This document shows, piece after piece, positions 13,349 through 17,791 of a stretch of DNA of 17,791 bases; the stretch's first letter is position 1, and every line of letters begins with the position of its first letter. Location: contig LCJG01000020.1 in assembly GCA_000998025.1 (NCBI GenBank), positions 1 through 17,791 of the forward strand. Direction: 5' to 3'. Position numbers and translations under genes: made by a program. Below the pieces are notes generated by a model. It did not search any database, had not been told where the DNA came from, and was given only the letters and a program-made list of their open reading frames with translations. This DNA is from Candidatus Collierbacteria bacterium GW2011_GWB1_44_6. GTDB lineage: Bacteria > Patescibacteriota > Microgenomatia > UBA1400 > MFAQ01.

Positions 13349-15058
13349 ATGTTGTTTAATGAATTTGCCGGATATTTGGAACGGTTGGAGAAAATATCCT
13401 CCCGTCTGGAAATAACTGATGTTTTGGCGGAGTTGATTGAAAAAATGACTCCTGAAGAAACCGACAAAGGGGTTTATTTGACTCTTGGACATTTAGGGCC
13501 AGACTTTGACAATAAGGAGTTTAATATGGCGGTAAAAATGGTTCTCAGAAGTGTGGCTGCAGGGTCAGGACTCTCGGCTCAAGAGACGGAGAAAATTTAT
13601 AAAAAGAAAGGTGACTTGGGTCTTTTGGTAGAGGATCTGGACTTCAAAAAAGATACTTTGATTAAATATTCGATTGGGGAGGTTTTTGATAGGCTTATGA
13701 TTATCGCAGATGAGGGTGGGGGTGGAAGTCAGGAAAGAAAAGTGGCCAGACTGACGGAGTTGTTGATGACAACATCCCCTTTGGAAAGAAAATTTTTGGC
13801 GAGGATGGTGCTAGGCAAACTTAGACTTGGGTTTTCCGAAAAGACTATTTTTGACGCTCTGTCTACCTTGTCAAGCGGAGGCAAAACACTCAGAAAAGAA
13901 CTTGACAATGCTTTTCAGATATATCCAGATCCAGGATTTATCACAAAAACGGTAAAGGCAAAAGGCATGCCTGGATTGAAAAATATCCATGTTAAAACTG
14001 GGGTGCCGGTAGTGCCGGCTCTGTGTCAGAGGTTAAATAACTATAAAGAAATAATCGACAAGATGGGACTCGTGGCTGTGGAAAGAAAATATGATGGTAC
14101 TCGGGTCCAAATACACTTTAATAGATTGCGGAATGAGATTAAGACATACACCAGAAATTTGGAAGAATCCAGTCCAATGTTTCCGGAACTTTTTGCCATG
14201 AAAGACTGGATAAAGGCGGATGAGGTGATACTAGACAGTGAGGCTGTCGGATACGACCGAAAAACAAACAGGGTTTTGCCTTTTCAAATTACCATCACCA
14301 GGAAGAGAAAACACGATGTTGCCGAGACAGCCAAATCAATACCCTTAAGATTTTATGTATTTGATATTTTAAATCTGAATGGAAAAAGTTTGATTGAAAA
14401 AACGTACTCCGAAAGACGGAAGATACTGACTGAAGTAGTAAAGAAAAATGAAGTGATAGTTCCGGACGAGTATGTAAAATCACAAGATCCGGAGGAACTA
14501 CAAAAACTCCATGATGAGTTCTTGAATGATGGCTTTGAAGGGGCGGTAATGAAAAAATGGGATGGTGAATATCTGCCCGGTAGACAAGGATGGAACTGGG
14601 TAAAAATAAAAGAGGCAGAAGGTACATCGGGTAAACTGGCAGACACGCTAGACTTGGTAGTTCTGGGGTATTATTTGGGAAGAGGTAAGAGAGCTGGATT
14701 TGGAATTGGTGCATTTTTGGTCGGTCTTAAAAAAGGTGAAAGTTGGGTGTCTATAGCCAAAATTGGAACAGGTTTGACGGACGAAGAGTTTAAAGATTTA
14801 AAGAAAAATCTGGATGAACACGAGGTGAAAGAAAAGCCTAAGACTTATCAAGTCTCGGGCATGTTGATTCCGGATGTTTGGGTCGAACCATCCACTGTGG
14901 TAGAGGTAGCCGCTGACGAAATTACCCGAAGTCCCAACCATGCCGGTGGTTTAGCTTTAAGATTCCCAAGGCTGGTTAGATTTAGAAATGACAAGGGGCC
15001 AAAAGACTCAACCACATGGAGAGAGGTCGAAGAGATTGCCAAATTGTCAACGATCTAG
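13349..15058 (+). CDS. lig: ATP-dependent DNA ligase, archaeal/eukaryal replicative type
   Basis: A 569-residue ligase that seals nicks by an adenylate intermediate. Residues 1-200 form the N-terminal DNA-binding domain. The nucleotidyltransferase domain has motif I ERKYDGTR with the adenylated K247, motif III KTYTRNLEE (265-273), motif IIIa RFYVFDI (334-340), motif IV FEGAVMKK (396-403) and motif V WVKIK (417-421). The OB domain follows and ends RSPNHAGGLALRFPRLVRFRNDK. Both size and domain order match the archaeal Lig family, not the NAD-dependent LigA found in nearly all bacteria nor the short LigD/LigC types. It may replace or back up LigA. Horizontal transfer from archaea in the past is likely, but base composition now matches the neighbours. 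Confidence 0.95.
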   Translation: MLFNEFAGYLERLEKISSRLEITDVLAELIEKMTPEETDKGVYLTLGHLGPDFDNKEFNMAVKMVLRSVAAGSGLSAQETEKIYKKKGDLGLLVEDLDFKKDTLIKYSIGEVFDRLMIIADEGGGGSQERKVARLTELLMTTSPLERKFLARMVLGKLRLGFSEKTIFDALSTLSSGGKTLRKELDNAFQIYPDPGFITKTVKAKGMPGLKNIHVKTGVPVVPALCQRLNNYKEIIDKMGLVAVERKYDGTRVQIHFNRLRNEIKTYTRNLEESSPMFPELFAMKDWIKADEVILDSEAVGYDRKTNRVLPFQITITRKRKHDVAETAKSIPLRFYVFDILNLNGKSLIEKTYSERRKILTEVVKKNEVIVPDEYVKSQDPEELQKLHDEFLNDGFEGAVMKKWDGEYLPGRQGWNWVKIKEAEGTSGKLADTLDLVVLGYYLGRGKRAGFGIGAFLVGLKKGESWVSIAKIGTGLTDEEFKDLKKNLDEHEVKEKPKTYQVSGMLIPDVWVEPSTVVEVAADEITRSPNHAGGLALRFPRLVRFRNDKGPKDSTTWREVEEIAKLSTI

Positions 15059-15060
15059 GG

Positions 15061-15066
15061 TAGAAT
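15061..15066 (+). promoter_or_regulatory. -10 of a leaderless promoter (DedA)
   Basis: TAGAAT, 6 nt, then the ATG at 15073. It begins 2 nt after the ligase stop. A GAAGG touches the ATG but is too close to work as a Shine-Dalgarno sequence. Confidence 0.5.
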
Positions 15067-15072
15067 TGAAGG

Positions 15073-15708
15073 ATGGAATTTGTTACTGCAGTCGTTGATT
15101 TTTTCTTACATATCGATAAAAACCTGGCAATCATTATTGCTCAATATGGAACACTAACCTATGCAATATTGTTTGGGGTGATATTCATGGAAACCGGTTT
15201 GGTGGTTACACCTTTTTTACCCGGGGATTCCTTACTCTTTGCGGCAGGAGCATTGGCAGCATCAGGATCTTTTAATATGGTACTGTTATACCTCTTGATG
15301 CTAACCGCAGCTGTATCAGGCGACACCGTAAATTATTGGATAGGAGATAAGCTGGAGAGAAAAGTGTTTGATGGAAGAAGTAAGTTTTTTAAGAAAGAAT
15401 ATTTGGAACAAGCAGAAGAATTTTATAGAAAGCACGGAGGGAAGGCGATAGTATTTGCGAGATTTGTACCGATAGTCAGAACCTTTGCTCCTTTTGTGGC
15501 TGGAATAAGCAAGATGCACTATGGAACATTTATCTCATACAACATAGTCGGAGGATTGGCCTGGGTAACTATCTTCTTGTTTGGGGGATATTTATTTGGC
15601 AATCTCGCATTCTTTAAGGAGAATTTTCATTATGTGGCTTTGATGATTGTTGGAATTTCGGTTGTCCCTATTTTGTTTGAGGTACACAAGAGGAGAAGAA
15701 AAAAGTAG
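15073..15708 (+). CDS. DedA family membrane protein
   Basis: A 211-residue integral membrane protein with four to five hydrophobic segments, including two re-entrant-type regions. It has the DedA signatures FMETGLVVTPFLPGDS (39-54), SGDTVNYWIG and RFVPIVRTFAPFVAG. The acidic residues in ETGL and PGDS and the arginines in RFVPxxR are those that matter in studied members. DedA proteins are linked to membrane-lipid and undecaprenyl-phosphate flipping and to membrane potential. The C-terminus is a basic cytoplasmic tail (HKRRRKK). The cation exchanger starts 24 nt downstream. The PAP2-type phosphatase near the window end would act on related lipid carriers. Confidence 0.92.
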   Translation: MEFVTAVVDFFLHIDKNLAIIIAQYGTLTYAILFGVIFMETGLVVTPFLPGDSLLFAAGALAASGSFNMVLLYLLMLTAAVSGDTVNYWIGDKLERKVFDGRSKFFKKEYLEQAEEFYRKHGGKAIVFARFVPIVRTFAPFVAGISKMHYGTFISYNIVGGLAWVTIFLFGGYLFGNLAFFKENFHYVALMIVGISVVPILFEVHKRRRKK

Positions 15709-15720
15709 GTTGATTTGTGG

Positions 15721-15726
15721 TTAAAT
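15721..15726 (+). promoter_or_regulatory. Weak -10-like element before the cation exchanger
   Basis: TTAAAT stands 6 nt before the ATG at 15733, repeating the leaderless layout, but it is a poor match to TANNNT. Read-through from dedA is equally possible. Confidence 0.28.
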
Positions 15727-15732
15727 GATAGT

Positions 15733-16695
15733 ATGGTTTTTGATATTTTAGGTGGAATGTTGCTGATCGTGTTGATGGTAATTGCTTCCGGTGTAGCGGT
15801 GGAAATTTTTGAAAAAATAGCTCATGAAGTAAAGGTGAGTAAACTGCTTTTGGCTACAATATTGGTGGGATTTTCGACCTCTTTACCAGAATTATTTGTG
15901 GGTATTACCTCTGCAATAAAAGGTCAGCCGCTGGTATCTTTTGGAGACATTGTTGGGGCAAACCTGGCAAATTTGAGCTGGATTATCGGTGGTGCCGCAA
16001 TTGTGTCTGGGACTATTCCGGTGATTGGGGAGTATCTGAAGAAAGATTTATGGATAGCAATGAGTGTGACAATATTTCCATTTTTTCTAATGATTGATGG
16101 GGTTTTGAGCAGGCTAGACGGGGTGATTCTAATACTTATCTATCTTTTGTATGTGAGTGATCTGGTTCATAGCGGTAATTCTTTGATAAAACATGCCAAA
16201 CTAGCAGGAAGGCATATTCATCACAGATTGAAAACGGAAATCAATTGGGGGATACAAGGTTTGATATTGGTGATAGCGTTGGCTGTTCTGGGAGCAAGTG
16301 CCTGGGCACTGGTCAACTTGGCGGTACGTATTTCTCTTGCTCTGGGGGTAAGTGTTTTTTGGGTTGGCTTGCTCGTGGTTGCAGTAGGAACAACCTTACC
16401 AGAATTAATTTTGTCGATATTTGCCTCAAGGAAAAGGGAGATTGCGCTAATATTGGGGAATATTTTGGGTAGTGTGGTGGTAAACTCGACTTTGATCCTT
16501 GGAATCGTGGCTATCATTTCTCCAATCGAGTTTGTAGAGAGTCCTGAAAGGTTGGTGGCTGGAATTTCTCTGTTGGTCGTGATGGGTCTGTTTTGGTTGT
16601 TTACCAGATCGAAACACAAACTGGAGCGATGGGAAGGGGTGGTGCTGGTAGGTATTTATGTGATGTTTGTGGGCATTCAACTATTACTGGCTTAA
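15733..16695 (+). CDS. CaCA-type Na+/Ca2+ exchanger-like transporter
   Basis: A 320-residue protein with about ten membrane helices in two inverted halves. The two alpha-repeats of the calcium/cation antiporter family are clear. The first is GFSTSLPELFVGITSAIKG with GDIVGANLANL after it; the second is AVGTTLPELILSIFASRKR with GNILGSVVVNSTLILG. Glu in each (S/T)xPE and Asn in GxxxGxxxxN form the ion-binding site. It probably exports Ca2+ in exchange for Na+ or H+, but the ion cannot be read from the sequence. A TTG six codons upstream is open; the ATG fits the promoter spacing and the usual N-terminus better. Its stop shares TTAA with the convergent GT2 gene. Confidence 0.92.
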   Translation: MVFDILGGMLLIVLMVIASGVAVEIFEKIAHEVKVSKLLLATILVGFSTSLPELFVGITSAIKGQPLVSFGDIVGANLANLSWIIGGAAIVSGTIPVIGEYLKKDLWIAMSVTIFPFFLMIDGVLSRLDGVILILIYLLYVSDLVHSGNSLIKHAKLAGRHIHHRLKTEINWGIQGLILVIALAVLGASAWALVNLAVRISLALGVSVFWVGLLVVAVGTTLPELILSIFASRKREIALILGNILGSVVVNSTLILGIVAIISPIEFVESPERLVAGISLLVVMGLFWLFTRSKHKLERWEGVVLVGIYVMFVGIQLLLA

Positions 16696-17564
16696 GGATT
16701 ATTTTCTTCCAGACTGATGAGGGATCGGATTTTGTCGATTATTTTAGATCTTGTTCCCTTGTTTTTTAGGACTTTTTGAATTGTCTTAATAAAGTCAGGG
16801 GAGATTTTAGCATTGCTTTCCAAATAACCTCCACCCATTGGATATTCTTTTTTTTGATCTACTTTTTGGTTCGTGAGATATTTTAGGTTTAATAGGGCAT
16901 ATTTTTGGATTAGCTTTATCTTTCCAATTTTTCGGAAACGGCGAAAGGAATAAACGAATCTTGGTTCGTGAATAACACCGAACGAGAATCCTTTTTTGAA
17001 GCCCCTGTTGACAAATTCCGTGTCCTCCGCAAAACCGACTTCAGGGTTGAAACCTCCGATCTTCTGATAAATCTTTCTAAGACAGCCAATCATGGCTCCA
17101 TAAGCAGCCGGTTGATTTAGGATGGAAGCCGTTTCGACAAGAAGGTTCATATAAGTGGCCACCGCCTTATCTGAACTTCGCTGGGAATCTGGGTGAAACC
17201 AACAGGTAAATATGTCGATAGGCTTGACGTGGAGCTGGAAACGGACACCTTCGAGAAAATAGTCAGGGAGCCTATTGTCGGCATCGTTGAAGAGAAGATA
17301 TTTTCCTTTGGAAATTTTGGCTCCGAGATTGCGCTGAACGGAGACATTTCTAACTTCGCTGTTAACGATGGTGAGTGAAGGAAGGAGTTTATTGAATATT
17401 TTGGCGTTTTTGATGGAGTTGTCCGTGGAGTGTCCGTCAACAATAATGACTTCGAAGTCGTGGATTTTTTGCTCACTTAAATCTCTAAGTAGTAAGGGTA
17501 AATATTTTTCTTCATTTAAGACTGGTATGACGATAGAAAAAAAGGGTTTCTTGGTTTCAGTCAT
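16692..17564 (-). CDS. Glycosyltransferase family 2 (GT-A fold)
   Basis: A 290-residue glycosyltransferase. FFSIVIPVLNEEKYLPLLLRDLSEQ-type start, then FEVIIVDGHSTDNS, RNLGAKISKGKYLLFNDADN (the last with the metal-binding DAD) and GGFNPEVGFAEDTEFVNRG (the acceptor-side ED block) are all diagnostic of GT2. No membrane helix is evident, so it is likely cytoplasmic or peripheral. It would add sugars to a surface glycan or lipid. Substrate is unknown. The start is the ATG 6 nt after a perfect TATAAT. It may be functionally linked with the phosphatase gene just upstream on the same strand, though each seems to have its own transcription start. Confidence 0.92.
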   Translation of the reverse strand: MTETKKPFFSIVIPVLNEEKYLPLLLRDLSEQKIHDFEVIIVDGHSTDNSIKNAKIFNKLLPSLTIVNSEVRNVSVQRNLGAKISKGKYLLFNDADNRLPDYFLEGVRFQLHVKPIDIFTCWFHPDSQRSSDKAVATYMNLLVETASILNQPAAYGAMIGCLRKIYQKIGGFNPEVGFAEDTEFVNRGFKKGFSFGVIHEPRFVYSFRRFRKIGKIKLIQKYALLNLKYLTNQKVDQKKEYPMGGGYLESNAKISPDFIKTIQKVLKNKGTRSKIIDKIRSLISLEENNP

Positions 17565-17570
17565 GATCTG

Positions 17571-17576
17571 ATTATA
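17571..17576 (-). promoter_or_regulatory. -10 of a leaderless promoter (GT2)
   Basis: The minus strand reads TATAAT, 6 nt, ATG at 17564. It is a perfect hexamer in the 26-bp gap after the PAP2-type gene. Confidence 0.62.
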
Positions 17577-17590
17577 TACACAATAGTTTC

Positions 17591-17791
17591 TTATATGATC
17601 ATGGTTGATATTTCAATTAATATAGGTGTCAATAAGAGTGTGGCGACCATATCAATGTAATAATGCTGCTTAATGGTGAGAGTGGATATACAGATTGCGA
17701 ATAAGATGCCGACAAACAATATCCACGCTTGAGGAAAGACCTTGGCTAGATAATAACATGAGACAAAGGAGTGGAGAACATGACCGCTGGG
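17591..17791 (-). CDS. PAP2-type phosphatase, C-terminal 66 residues (partial)
   Basis: An open minus-strand frame runs from the window edge to a TAA at 17591-17593. It begins exactly at PSGHVLHSF, matching the PSGH motif of PAP2 phosphatases. After a hydrophobic helix (AWILFVGILFAICIS) it has TLTIKQHYYIDMVA, matching the third motif (xxHxxxD, here H43 and D47), and ends in a last membrane helix. PAP2 proteins are membrane phosphatases acting on lipid phosphates such as undecaprenyl diphosphate or phosphatidate, or transferases of the inositolphosphorylceramide-synthase type. The KQHYxxD form is closer to the latter PAP2 subfamily. The N-terminal part lies outside the window. Confidence 0.8.
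   Translation of the reverse strand, partial: PSGHVLHSFVSCYYLAKVFPQAWILFVGILFAICISTLTIKQHYYIDMVATLLLTPILIEISTMII

Overview
The window looks like bacterial chromosome from a small-genome lineage, most likely a Candidate Phyla Radiation (Patescibacteria) organism. This is inference, since no rRNA or ribosomal protein is present to place it. The signs are short, tightly packed or overlapping genes, a DUF5654 protein, an archaeal-type ATP-dependent DNA ligase, a free-standing 5'-3' exonuclease, a half-size MFS protein, and a tRNA-Ile with a UAU anticodon. TGA is used as a stop codon, so the genetic code is standard. No CRISPR array, prophage or insertion sequence was seen.

Layout. (1) 1-1806: a possible gene tail, tRNA-Ile(UAU), a small unknown gene starting 3 nt after that tRNA, a convergent tyrosine recombinase, and an FtsB/DivIC-like division protein. 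(2) 1807-1970: a structured intergenic region with a tRNA-shaped cloverleaf on the minus strand behind its own -10 element. (3) 1971-8627: one plus-strand operon of tRNA-Met, trpS, an OB-fold tRNA-binding protein, ftsH (broken by a frameshift and small deletion), a 5'-3' exonuclease, a GT4 glycosyltransferase, a half MFS protein and mutM. Most junctions overlap or nearly touch. (4) 8630-10342: a methyltransferase and recF. (5) 10349-11150, minus: DUF5654 membrane protein plus an unknown protein. (6) 11188-13210: NAD(P)HX dehydratase and a catalytically degenerate Fic-fold protein with a winged helix. (7) 13207-13323: a GC-rich hairpin cluster flanked by a 9-bp inverted repeat. (8) 13336-16695: DNA ligase, DedA and a CaCA-type cation exchanger. 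(9) 16692-17791, minus: a GT2 glycosyltransferase and the C-terminal end of a PAP2-type phosphatase.

How it works together. Themes are translation (two tRNAs, trpS, tRNA-binding protein), DNA replication and repair (exonuclease, MutM, RecF, ligase, recombinase), and envelope or lipid-carrier metabolism (two glycosyltransferases, DedA, PAP2, FtsH, MFS). The most consistent hidden signal is the promoter layout. Most genes that start a transcription unit have a TATAAT-like hexamer exactly 6-7 nt before the start codon and no Shine-Dalgarno sequence, which predicts leaderless mRNAs. Genes inside operons instead use stop-start overlaps or a Shine-Dalgarno sequence. Other points of interest are the tRNA-like cloverleaf, the dead Fic-winged-helix protein, the ftsH lesion and a REP-like hairpin inside a coding gene.
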